From Deltaproteobacteria bacterium (GTDB lineage Bacteria; Myxococcota_A; UBA9042), in assembly GCA_016875335.1 (NCBI GenBank), contig VGRO01000015.1:1-57900 (forward strand): a stretch of DNA of 57,900 nucleotides. The letters run 5' to 3'. Positions 35,290-43,856 of this stretch are shown here, piece by piece. The notes under the pieces are model-generated. The model had not been told where the DNA came from and searched no databases. It saw nothing but the letters and a program-made list of their open reading frames with translations. The translations under genes were made by a program, and so were the position numbers. Each line of letters begins with the position of its first letter. Positions within the stretch are counted from its first letter, which is position 1.

Positions 35290-36321
35290 ATGAGAATCCC
35301 CTCCCGCGCCCGCGAAGCTGGCGTACTGTTTGCGCTTTGTGCTGTCCTCGCCGCGCTGCTGTGGCCGCAGGACGCCATCGCCTGAGCGGCGTGAGCCAAT
35401 CCGAACCTGCCGGTCGGCGGGTCTCAAGCGACGCCCATCCAGGCCCGCCAAACCAGCGCCAGCCTCGCCAGCCAGTGGACCACGGTGCGGATCGTGCACA
35501 CCGAACGCTGTCCGGACATCGGGCCGATCTGCCAGGTGCGCCAAGAGCCGCCGCAGGTCCACGACCAGCGCCTGACCGTGGCCGAGCTGCGCGCCAGCAT
35601 CGACCGGGCCGTCAACGACGTGTTCGCCGTCGAGTTCCAACTGCCGGTGCGCATGGTGGTGTCAGGCATCACCTACACGCGGCTGGACGGCACGCCGGTC
35701 GAGCTGGACTACGAGAACATCCACCACCGCGACGAGACCCTGTTTGGCCTCGGCGACCCGTGGGCGGTGACGCGCGCCAGTTTCGCGCTCGGTCCGGTCG
35801 TGGCAATGGCGCGGGCGGGCGCCACGATTCCGCTCGGGTCCACCGTGCCCGACCCGTTCAAGCTCGGCGACAATGGCCTGCCGCACCAGCATGTGCAGTT
35901 TGGGACCGGCATCTTCCAGCCGATCGTCGGCGTCGCGGCGGCGCACCTGGGCGGCGGTTGGCGGGTGCGCGGCCATGCGCTGGCCATCCTTGGCCTCTAC
36001 GACAACCGTTATGGCTACCGGCCGGGCCGCCGGGTGCTCGGCGGCCTGGGCGCCGACGCCAGCGTGGGCGAGACGATGTTGAGCTTTGGCGCCGACGTCG
36101 CCAGGGAGCAAGAGGAGCACTGGGCCGGCACAGCGCACATGGAGGGCAACCTGGGCCGCACCGACGTGCTGATGAACCTGGGCGTGGCGCGACCGCTGTC
36201 GCCGCGCTGGCGGTGGTCGTTGCTGGTGCGGATCCCGGTCGCGCAGTTCGTGCCGCACGACGCCATCACCTATCCGGGCATCGTCGAACTGCGGCTGGAC
36301 GGGACGACGGCGGCGAAATGA
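35290..36321 (+). pseudogene. Exported outer-membrane-type protein interrupted by two TGA codons
   Basis: An ATG at 35290 opens a typical signal peptide of 31 residues: positive start, hydrophobic LFALCAVLAALLW, and an AIA cleavage-like end. The next codon is TGA (35383-35385), then two alanine codons, then a second TGA (35392-35394). The same frame is open again for 308 codons to 36321. The later part has 'alternating strand' character with many Gly, Val and Arg residues, like a beta-barrel or similar outer-membrane protein, and a motif HTERCPDIGPICQV with two cysteines. Without the first part the protein would start at GTG 35485 and lack a signal. I see no alternative frame that bypasses the stops. 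It may be a pseudogene, an error, or recoded. Confidence 0.6.
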
Positions 36322-36328
36322 TCGTCGG

Positions 36329-38422
36329 TCAAGCGGACAGCCCCGTGTGCCGCAAAAGCGCCGCTTCGTCGGGATCGCGGCCGCGAAAGCGCCGGAACAC
36401 CTCGCCGGGTTCGACCGCCCCGCCCAGGCCGAGCACCGTCTCCGCAAAGCGCTGGCCAGTCGCCGCCACGGCAGCCGGGTCGTCCAGGCCCGCTTGCTCA
36501 AAAGCGGCAAAGGCGTCGGCGCTCAACACCTCGGCCCACTTGTAGCTGTAGTACCCGGCCGCATAGCCGCCGCCAAACAGGTGCGAAAACCCGCACAGAA
36601 AGCGGTCGTCGGGCTCGGGCGGCAGCACGCTGGTGCGGGCAGCCACCGCGCGGTAGACGTCAAACGGCGATTCCGCGCCGTCGGGGTCGAACGTTTGGTG
36701 CAGGTCGAGATCGACCGTGGCGAAAAGCAACTGGCGCAGCATGTCGCTGCCGGCCCGGAACGTACGCGCCGCTGCAATGCGCGCGAATAGGTCGTCGGCG
36801 ATGGGTTCGCCGGTCTGCACGTGCCCGGACAGCGCCCGCAGCGTCGGCCGGTGGTAGCACCAGTTCTCCATGAACTGGCTCGGCAACTCGACCGCGTCCC
36901 ACTCAATGCCGCGGATGCCCGAGACAAGGCCGTTGTCGACCTGGGTCAGCAGATGCTGCAGGCCGTGGCCAAACTCGTGCAAGAGGGTCTCGACTTCCGA
37001 GAACGTCAGCAGCGCCGGCCGGTCGCCGACCGGGGGCATGGTGTTGCACACCAGGTAGGCCACTGGCACGCGGGGCCGGCCGCCGGGATCCGGCAGCCGC
37101 GACCGGCCGACGCATTCGTTCATCCACGCCCCGCTGCGCTTGTCGGCCGGCCGGCTGTACGGGTCGAGGTAGAAGGCCGCTTTCACGTCGCCTTGCGAGT
37201 CGAGGATCTGGAAAAAGCGCACGTCGGGGTGCCACACCGGCGCTTTGCCGTCGGCGTTGGCGATCTCAAGGCCGAAAAGCGCCCGCGACAGGTCGAACAG
37301 GCCCTGCAAGACTTTGGGCAGCGGGAAGTACAGCCGCACGGTTTCGTCGTTGAAAGCGTAGCGTTTTTCGCGCAGGCGTTCGGTCCAGTAGGCCACGTCC
37401 CACGGGTGCAGGTCGCCGGCTTCGGGCGCCGCTGCCTCTGCCGCCAGCGCCCGCAATTCATCGAGGTCGCGCACGGCGGGGTTCCAACTGGCTGTGCGCA
37501 GCCGTTCGAGCATCGCCCGGACCGCCGCCACCCCTGGCGCCATCTTGCTGCGCAGCGAGAGGGCCGCGTAGTCCGGGTCGCCAAGAAGAGCCGCCACCTC
37601 GCGCCGCAAGCGCAGCATCTGCCCCATCACCGGCGTGTTGTCGGTGTCGCCTTCTGCCGCCCGCCGCACGTAGGCGCGCCACACCTGGTGCCGCAGGTCG
37701 CGGCGGGGGCTGTGCTGCAAGAAGCCGACCACGCTCGGCGCGTCGAGCGTCAGCCGCCACGGGCCGGACTCTGGGCTGGCGACGCTGCCTTCGCCTTGCG
37801 CCCGCGCCCACGCCTGCGCCGCCAACTGCCGCACCGTCTCGGGCAGGCCGGCGACCTCTGCCACGTCGGTCAGGTCGAGGTGCCAGCCCTTGGTGGCGTC
37901 GAGCAGGTGATGGCCGAAACGGGTGCCGAGCTCTGCCAGTTCCTGTTGGATGGCGTTGAAGCGCTCGGCCGCCGCGCCGGCCAGACCTACGCCGGCCAGC
38001 TCCGCTTCGCGCAACGTCAGGTCGATGGCGCGCCTTTCGACCGGCGGCACGTCTGCCCACGCCGCCGACGCCTTGCACGATAACAGCGCGCGGTAGATCG
38101 GCCGGCTCTGCGCCATCGCCATGCCAATCTCGACCACCTGGGGCTGGGCCGCCTCGTGGGCTGTGCGCAAGGCGCCGTCGTCGCGCACGCTCAGCAAGTG
38201 CTCCACGGGCCCCCACACCCGACCGATGGTGTCGCTCATGGTCTCCAGCGCGCACAGGATGGCGGCCCAGTCGGCCGGCCCCAGCGCCTCTGCCGCCTGC
38301 AACTGGGCGCGGACGCTGGCGACCGCATGATCCACCGCGGGTCCGACGTGTCGGGCGGCGATGGTGGCGAAATCGGGCAGCGCCGTGGGCGCGAGCAGCG
38401 GGTTGTGGGCGGCGTCGGTCAT
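36329..38422 (-). CDS. M3-family oligopeptidase (PrlC-like)
   Basis: The product is 697 residues, the usual size for oligopeptidase A/PrlC. The zinc motif HEFGH is at 482-486 in the segment TFSEVETLLHEFGHGLQH, with the conserved downstream ELPSQFMENW. YLDPYSRPADKRSGAWMN and the C-terminal FGGGYAAGYYSYKWAEVLSAD are also family hallmarks. These cytoplasmic metallopeptidases cleave short peptides, including signal-peptide fragments. It ends seven bases from the convergent beta-barrel-type gene. A promoter with near-consensus -35 box lies upstream. Confidence 0.93.
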   Translation of the reverse strand: MTDAAHNPLLAPTALPDFATIAARHVGPAVDHAVASVRAQLQAAEALGPADWAAILCALETMSDTIGRVWGPVEHLLSVRDDGALRTAHEAAQPQVVEIGMAMAQSRPIYRALLSCKASAAWADVPPVERRAIDLTLREAELAGVGLAGAAAERFNAIQQELAELGTRFGHHLLDATKGWHLDLTDVAEVAGLPETVRQLAAQAWARAQGEGSVASPESGPWRLTLDAPSVVGFLQHSPRRDLRHQVWRAYVRRAAEGDTDNTPVMGQMLRLRREVAALLGDPDYAALSLRSKMAPGVAAVRAMLERLRTASWNPAVRDLDELRALAAEAAAPEAGDLHPWDVAYWTERLREKRYAFNDETVRLYFPLPKVLQGLFDLSRALFGLEIANADGKAPVWHPDVRFFQILDSQGDVKAAFYLDPYSRPADKRSGAWMNECVGRSRLPDPGGRPRVPVAYLVCNTMPPVGDRPALLTFSEVETLLHEFGHGLQHLLTQVDNGLVSGIRGIEWDAVELPSQFMENWCYHRPTLRALSGHVQTGEPIADDLFARIAAARTFRAGSDMLRQLLFATVDLDLHQTFDPDGAESPFDVYRAVAARTSVLPPEPDDRFLCGFSHLFGGGYAAGYYSYKWAEVLSADAFAAFEQAGLDDPAAVAATGQRFAETVLGLGGAVEPGEVFRRFRGRDPDEAALLRHTGLSA

Positions 38423-38448
38423 GGATCCTCGCGGCGGACGGGGCGCGC

Positions 38449-38477
38449 AGGGTAGGCGCGCGCGGGCGGGTTGTCAC
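38449..38477 (-). promoter_or_regulatory. Sigma-70-like promoter of the M3 peptidase gene
   Basis: On the minus strand GTGACA (38477-38472), 17 bases and TACCCT (38454-38449). A start near 38442 gives a leader of about 20 bases. Confidence 0.6.
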
Positions 38478-38579
38478 GGCCGGGTGGGCGATGGGCGCGG
38501 CCAAGGCGGCTGTCTACGCCGTGATTGAACCGGTGCGGACCCGCGGTGCGTGAACTGAGCGGTGCTCGGCGGGTCCGGC

Positions 38580-39515
38580 CTATTCGACGTGCACCGCGTC
38601 CGCCACCTCGAGCGTCAGCCCGCCGTCGCCGAAGCCGGGCACCGCCGCCCGGCTGCGCCGCACCACCATCAGCGTCCACGGCCGCTGCGGAGATCGCGGC
38701 GGCAACTGCGCGACCATCCCTGCGGGCAGGACAAACTCGCCGTCGTCCTTGGGCCGGCAGCGCAGCCACACCGGCACATCGGTCGTTTCGCTGCCCGCCA
38801 GCAGCTCGAGGTCGGCGCGGCCATCGACCGATCCCCAGCGCACCCGCAGTTCACCCGGTGGCAGGTGGCGGACCAAGCCCGTCTCGGGCGGTTGGTCGCC
38901 GACGAACGAGATGCGCACCGGCCGCGGCACCGCGACTTCGGCCGAAAACGCTGCCATGCCGTCGCCACCTGTCGCGCTCAGCCGCAAGGTGCCGGCCGCC
39001 AACAAGCCGCGGCCGCGCTCGACGACTGCTTCGTAGCGCACGCCGCGCGTGGCGTCGACGACCGCGGGCAGCAGGCGAATCTGCAACGGCAGCGCGAGGT
39101 TGCCCGCGCGCAGTTCAAGGTTGCCGACGTCCATCAATTGGATCCAGCTCGCCGGGCGGGTCGAAGCAGCAGCGCCCGCGCCGCCGCCGACGCTGCCCTG
39201 GCGCACACATCCGTCGAGCCCAGGGTCGGCGCCCGCCGCATCGCCCCCGCCGACCAGGCCGAGCACGATGGACCGGTCGCGTGGATCGGCGTCCGCGAAC
39301 ACCGCCACTGCGCGCAAGCGGTCTTCGCTGGATTCGGCCTTGCCGAACTCGGGCCGGCCGTTGTCGAAGCGCACGCGAATGCTGGCCACGCGCGCACGCG
39401 TCGGCGCCGGTGTCGCGGGCAGCGCGTGCGATTCGGCGGGGTCCGCGGCCGGCCGCTCGCACGCCAGCACTGCCGCCATCCACACCCAACTGCCGCCACA
39501 ACGCCCTCGCGCCAT
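38580..39515 (-). CDS. Uncharacterised lipoprotein
   Basis: The product is 311 residues from the ATG at 39515. The hydrophobic start ends in the lipobox-like VLAC near residue 19. A Pro/Ala/Thr-rich linker is followed by a mostly beta-strand region with VRFDNGRPEF, IQLMDVGNLEL, RISFVGDQPPETG and a LELLAGSETTDVPVWLRC segment. No catalytic motif is visible. I cannot name the family. It is divergent from rsmD by 78 bases, and lies downstream of nothing else on its strand. Confidence 0.65.
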   Translation of the reverse strand: MARGRCGGSWVWMAAVLACERPAADPAESHALPATPAPTRARVASIRVRFDNGRPEFGKAESSEDRLRAVAVFADADPRDRSIVLGLVGGGDAAGADPGLDGCVRQGSVGGGAGAAASTRPASWIQLMDVGNLELRAGNLALPLQIRLLPAVVDATRGVRYEAVVERGRGLLAAGTLRLSATGGDGMAAFSAEVAVPRPVRISFVGDQPPETGLVRHLPPGELRVRWGSVDGRADLELLAGSETTDVPVWLRCRPKDDGEFVLPAGMVAQLPPRSPQRPWTLMVVRRSRAAVPGFGDGGLTLEVADAVHVE

Positions 39516-39593
39516 GGCCCGATGATGGCACAGGCGCGGGCGCAATGGCACAATCCCCGCCCGCCGATCCGCGGGGGCCGACGCCGACCACCC

Positions 39594-40154
39594 ATGCGCA
39601 TCATCGCCGGAACCGCCAAGCGCTGCCGCCTCGACGCCCCAGTCGGCTTGCACACCAGACCAACCAGCGACCTGGTGCGCGGGGCGGCGTGCAGCCAGTT
39701 GGGCGGTTTCTGGAGCGGTGGCCGCGTCTTGGATCTGTGCGCCGGCACCGGGGCGGTGGCGCTGGAATTGCTGTCGCGCGGTGCCGATCGGGCGGTGGCG
39801 GTCGAGAACGACGCGGCCGCCCTTGCCTGCCTGCGCGCCAACGCCGCACGGGCGCGCCTGGCCGACCGCTTGGACATCCGCGCCCAAGACCTCGGCAGCG
39901 CCCTGCGCGACCTCACCGGCGAAGGTCAGGTTTTCGACGTGGTGTGGCTCGACCCGCCGTGGTCGGCGGGGCTGGAGGCCGAGGCCCTGGACGCGCTGGG
40001 TCGGGGCGGCCTCGTCAAACCCGGCGGCGACCTCTTCGTGCAAAGCGCGGCGCCGCTCGTCCCCGGCTTGTACTGCGAGTGGTTTGCCGTCGTCGATGTC
40101 CGCCGCCATGGCGCGGGGCACTTGTCGCGGCTTGAACCCTCGGAACATCGATGA
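39594..40154 (+). CDS. rsmD: 16S rRNA (guanine966-N2)-methyltransferase
   Basis: The product is 186 residues, the usual size. It begins MRIIAGTAKRCRL, followed by TRPTSDLVRGAACSQL, the SAM-binding VLDLCAGTGAVALELLSRGA, and the catalytic-type DPPW (DPPY in most homologues) near residue 122. The family methylates G966 of 16S rRNA. Its stop overlaps the ATG of queA, so the two are coupled. In other genomes rsmD is often next to coaD, which is not present here. Confidence 0.92.
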   Translation: MRIIAGTAKRCRLDAPVGLHTRPTSDLVRGAACSQLGGFWSGGRVLDLCAGTGAVALELLSRGADRAVAVENDAAALACLRANAARARLADRLDIRAQDLGSALRDLTGEGQVFDVVWLDPPWSAGLEAEALDALGRGGLVKPGGDLFVQSAAPLVPGLYCEWFAVVDVRRHGAGHLSRLEPSEHR

Positions 40155-41233
40155 CCCACGGCGCGGACGAACTGGATCTCGCGGCCTACGCTTTCGACCT
40201 GCCGGCCGACCGCATCGCGCAATACGCCGTCGAACCGCGCCACGCCGCGCGCCTGTTGGTCAACACCCCTGAGACCGAGCCGCGCGACGCCGGCATGTGG
40301 GATCTGCCCGAGGTGTTGCTCGCCCGCTATGGCCGGCCGCCGCTCTTGGTCGTCAACGACACGCGGGTGGTGCCAGCGCGGCTCATCGCCCGCAAGCCCA
40401 GCGGCGGCAGGGTCGAATTGCTGCTCGAACACCCGTTCGGCCGCGAAGGCGACGGCCTGTCGGGGCAGACCGCGCTCTACAAGTCGTCCAAGCCGTTGCA
40501 AAGGAGCCAGGAACTGGCCCTGGACGGCGGCGGAACGCTGCGGGTCGTCGAGGTGCTCGGCCAAGGCCGGGCGCGCGTGGACCTGTCCGGGGCGGCCACG
40601 CTTGCCGCCTTGCTCGACCGCGCCGGCCACGTGCCGCTGCCGCCCTACATCCGCGGCGGCGTGGACGAGCCCGAGCTCGACCGACCCCGCTACCAGTGCA
40701 CGTGGGCCGATCGGCCGGGCGCGGTGGCGGCGCCGACGGCGGGGCTGCACTTTTCGCCGGAGCTGCTGGCCAAGCTCGACAGCGCCGGCATCGACCGCGC
40801 GGCGGTCACCTTGCACGTCGGCCCTGGCACGTTCATGCCGGTGCGCTCCGACGACCTGCGCAGCCACCGCGTCGCCGCAGAGCGCTACGAGCTGTCGGAG
40901 CAAGCTGCCACTGCCTTGGCCCAAGCCCGCGGCACCGGCCGGCCCGTGGTGGCCGTGGGCACGACGGTGACGCGGACGTTGGAACACGCCGCCCTCGCGG
41001 CGGGCGAAGGCGCGCTGCTGCCAGGCCACGGCTGGGCCGACCTGACGATCTTGCCCGGACACCGCTTTCGGGTCGTGCAGGGTCTGCTGACCAACTTCCA
41101 CCTGCCGCGGTCGAGCTTGCTGGTTTTGCTGTGCGCGTTTTGGGGGCGCGCGCGGGTGTTGGAGGCGTACCGGCTGGCGGTGCAGCGCGGCTATCGGTTC
41201 TATTCGTATGGGGATGCTGGGTTTTTTGGGTAG
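40151..41233 (+). CDS. queA: S-adenosylmethionine:tRNA ribosyltransferase-isomerase
   Basis: The product is 360 residues and matches QueA along its length. Key segments are LPADRIAQYAVEPR, VVNDTRVVPARL, GHVPLPPYI, PTAGLHFSPELL, LHVGPGTFMPVR and LLTNFHLPRSSLL. The enzyme adds the ribosyl part of SAM to preQ1 in tRNA in queuosine synthesis. The start overlaps the rsmD stop by the ATGA pattern. No other queuosine gene is in the window. Confidence 0.96.
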   Translation: MTHGADELDLAAYAFDLPADRIAQYAVEPRHAARLLVNTPETEPRDAGMWDLPEVLLARYGRPPLLVVNDTRVVPARLIARKPSGGRVELLLEHPFGREGDGLSGQTALYKSSKPLQRSQELALDGGGTLRVVEVLGQGRARVDLSGAATLAALLDRAGHVPLPPYIRGGVDEPELDRPRYQCTWADRPGAVAAPTAGLHFSPELLAKLDSAGIDRAAVTLHVGPGTFMPVRSDDLRSHRVAAERYELSEQAATALAQARGTGRPVVAVGTTVTRTLEHAALAAGEGALLPGHGWADLTILPGHRFRVVQGLLTNFHLPRSSLLVLLCAFWGRARVLEAYRLAVQRGYRFYSYGDAGFFG

Positions 41234-41358
41234 ACAGTCCGTTCTACCTGCCGTTGCCGCGTTCCCGCAACAGGGCGCTCAGGTGGGCCACCGCGGCAGG
41301 ATCAGCGACCTTGGGATGCATCGTGCAGGGCGACGACGACGCATTTGCCCCTTCACGC

Positions 41359-41387
41359 TTGCCAGCCCTAACCACCCGTGCTACTTG
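41359..41387 (+). promoter_or_regulatory. Sigma-70-like promoter of the ThiS/MoaD-like gene
   Basis: TTGCCA at 41359-41364, 17 bases, and TACTTG at 41382-41387. The -10 box lacks the final T. A start near 41394 would give an almost leaderless mRNA for the ATG at 41397. Confidence 0.35.
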
Positions 41388-41396
41388 CCTTCCGTC

Positions 41397-41675
41397 ATGG
41401 TCACCGTCGAGCTCACGCGCCACCTCTACACGTTCTTCCCGCACCTGCAAGGCCAGGCGATCGCCGTCCAAGCGACGACCCTTGCCGAGGTGGTGGCAGA
41501 GCTGGAAAAACTGGCGCCGGGCATCGGCTTTTACCTGTGCGACGAGGCGGGGCGCCTGCGGACGCACGTCCACATGTTCATCGGCAACGACATGATCCGC
41601 GATCGCCGCCGCCTGAGCGATCCGGTCACCGCCGGCGACAAGGTCACCATTCTTCAGGCGCTCAGCGGGGGCTGA
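41397..41675 (+). CDS. ThiS/MoaD-like beta-grasp protein
   Basis: The product is 92 residues and ends in LSGG, the diglycine end that ThiS and MoaD proteins use for adenylation and sulfur loading. The internal sequence fits the ubiquitin-like beta-grasp fold: a start VELTRHLYTFFPHLQG, then a helix with TLAEVVAELEKL and HVHMFIGNDMIRD. In other genomes such proteins occur beside BNR/sialidase-like propeller genes, as here, with only one base between the genes. No E1-like activating enzyme is visible nearby. The true biochemical role is unknown. Confidence 0.8.
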   Translation: MVTVELTRHLYTFFPHLQGQAIAVQATTLAEVVAELEKLAPGIGFYLCDEAGRLRTHVHMFIGNDMIRDRRRLSDPVTAGDKVTILQALSGG

Positions 41676-41676
41676 C

Positions 41677-42879
41677 ATGGCAGGGGCAAAGGGCGATCGC
41701 ATCTGGTTGGGCACGCGCAAGGGCACCGTCGTCGTCGAAAAGACCGCGGCCGGCTGGCAGCCGCGCCTGGTGGGTCACGCCGGCGTCGGCGTCAACTACG
41801 TGGCGCGCGACCCGTACACCGGTCGGGTGTGGGCGCTGCTCGGCCACGGCCACTAGGGCGCCAAGCTGTCGGTCAGCGACGACGGCGGTGCCACCTGGGC
41901 CGACGCCAGCAACCAGATCAAGTACCCGGCCGGCGCCCGCTACATCGCCCAGGACATGTTCGAGGACGCCAGCAGCGAGTACGGCGTCGGCTGGAAGACC
42001 TCGACCAAGCCGGCGACGCTGCTCAAGCTGTGGGCCATCGCCTTCGGCCCCGGCGGACGCGTCTGGGTCGGCACCATCCCGGGCGGCCTGTTCGAGAGCC
42101 GGGACGGCGGCGCCACCTTCGCGCTCAACCTGCCGCTGTGGAACCACGACTCGCGCGGAGGCGACCTTTTCGGCGGCGTCGACACCAACCCCGACGGCAG
42201 TCCCAAGATCACCACCTGGTTCGGCACCCCGGCGTCGGAGGGGGAGTTCGCGGCCGGCATCCACTCGATCGCCGTCGATCCGCGCAACCCCGACCGCGTG
42301 CTGGTCGCCGTGTCGACGGCCGGCGTCATCGAAACCAGCGACGGCGGCAATTCGTGGCGCAGCCGCAACAAGGGCATGCGCAACGAGAACTCGCCCGATC
42401 CCGAGGCCGAGTGGGGCCACGACACCCACTACATCGACCTGTGCCCGGGCGCGCCCGACCACGTATGGCAGCAGAACCACGTCGGCATCTACTATAGCGA
42501 CAACGGCGCCGAGTCCTGGAAACCGGTCAGCACCTTTGGCGACGCCGTGCACTTCGGGTTTGCGGTGGCGGCCGACGACCGCGACGGCAAGACGGCGTGG
42601 GTGGTGCCCGGCCGCTCGGACCAGCAGCGCATGGCCGTGGACGGCGCCTTGATGGTCGCCCGCACCCGCGACGGCGGGCAGTCGTGGCAGCAACTGCGCA
42701 AGGGCCTGCCCCAGCACAACGCCTTTGACGTGGTGTACCGCCACGCGCTCGACCAGTCGGCGGGCGTAGTGGCCTTCGGCAGCACGACCGGCAACCTCTA
42801 CGTCAGCAGCGACGGCGGCGACACCTGGGCGGCGGTGGCCAACAACCTGCCGCCGATCTACTCGGTGCGCTTCGGGTAG
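41677..42879 (+). pseudogene. BNR/YCF48-type beta-propeller gene interrupted by an in-frame TAG
   Basis: From the ATG at 41677 the frame encodes RIWLGTRKGTVVVEK, then YTGRVWALLGHGH, then TAG at 41854-41856, then GAKLSVSDDGGATWADA and on to 42879 without other stops. Propeller proteins of this family usually have HGHW or HGHF followed by GxKL at this place, so TAG very probably replaces TGG (tryptophan) by one transition. The rest contains several S/DDGG..W Asp-box-like repeats (SRDGGATF, SDGGNSW, SDNGAESW, SSDGGDTW). The gene forms an operon with the ThiS/MoaD-like gene. It is probably a secreted-like or cytoplasmic propeller; no signal peptide is visible. Confidence 0.75.
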
Positions 42880-42896
42880 CCCCCGTTCCGAACGGC

Positions 42897-43838
42897 CTAC
42901 GCAAGCCACTGCCCCGGCACGCCGCTGCGCAGCACGCCCAGCATCTCGGCCTCGGGTGACCCCGGTTCAGGCGCGTGGTCATAGGCCCAGGCGGCATGCG
43001 CCGGCATCGACATCAGGATCGACTCGATGCGCCCGCCGGTGCGCAGCCCAAAAAGCGTGCCGCGGTCCCAGACCAGGTTGAATTCCACGTAGCGGCCGCG
43101 GCGCAACAGTTGCCACTGGCGCTCGGCGTCGGTCCAGGGCCGGGCCTGGTGGCGCTCGGCAATCGGCAGCCACGCAGGCAGAAACGCGCGGCCGGCGGCC
43201 TGCACAAAGGCCCACATCCGATCGGGATCGTCGGCGCGGTGGTCGAAAAACAGGCCGCCCACGCCACGGGTCTCGCCGCGGTGGCCGAGGTAGAAATACT
43301 GGTCGCAGGCGCGCTCTAGGTCTTCGGCGCGGACCACATCGGCGTGGTCGAGACACACCTGCCGCAACGTACGGCGAAAGTGGGCGATGTCCTGGCGGTC
43401 CACGTAGTTGGGCGTCAAGTCTGCCCCGCCGCCAAACCACCCGGTGCCGCCGCGCACCAACCGCCGGTAGTTGCAGTGCACGGTCGGGATGTGCGGGCTG
43501 CGCGGATGCAGCACCAGCGAAAGGCCGGTGGCGGCGAACTCCAAGCCGTCGCCCGGCATCGACCGGGCAAACTCCTCGCTGCCAAAACGCCCACGGATGT
43601 CGGTGAAGGCCACGCCGCCGCGCTCCAGCACGGCGCCCCCCTCCAGGACGCAGGTGCGGCCGCGACCGCGCAGCGCTGGCAGGCCGCGGTCGTTGCCGGG
43701 ATCGTCTCGGGTCCAGTCGTCGCGGCGAAAGCGCCCGCCGCCGTCCAGCCGCTCCAGGGCGTCGACGATGTCGGCCTGCAAGGTCTCGAAAAACGCCGAC
43801 GCCGCCAAGAACAGCGCATCGCTGCCCGGTTCTGCCAT
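42897..43838 (-). CDS. hemF: Oxygen-dependent coproporphyrinogen III oxidase
   Basis: The product is 313 residues from the ATG at 43838; a GTG at 43844 would add two residues. The family markers are VHCNYRRLVRGG, WFGGGADLTPNYV, YFYLGHRGETRGVGGLFFDH, and YVEFNLVWDRGTLFGLRTGG. HemF oxidatively decarboxylates coproporphyrinogen III in haem synthesis and needs oxygen, so the organism is at least partly aerobic. It lies 18 bases after the IgGFc-type lipoprotein gene on the same strand. It ends 17 bases from the convergent propeller gene. No other haem gene is nearby. Confidence 0.95.
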   Translation of the reverse strand: MAEPGSDALFLAASAFFETLQADIVDALERLDGGGRFRRDDWTRDDPGNDRGLPALRGRGRTCVLEGGAVLERGGVAFTDIRGRFGSEEFARSMPGDGLEFAATGLSLVLHPRSPHIPTVHCNYRRLVRGGTGWFGGGADLTPNYVDRQDIAHFRRTLRQVCLDHADVVRAEDLERACDQYFYLGHRGETRGVGGLFFDHRADDPDRMWAFVQAAGRAFLPAWLPIAERHQARPWTDAERQWQLLRRGRYVEFNLVWDRGTLFGLRTGGRIESILMSMPAHAAWAYDHAPEPGSPEAEMLGVLRSGVPGQWLA

Positions 43839-43856
43839 GTTCACACCTGAAAACAG

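Noticed and set aside
41244..41726. Minus-strand open frame opposite the ThiS/MoaD-like gene
   Set aside because: It overlaps a well-supported gene; only about 25 terminal residues look protein-like and are too short to support.
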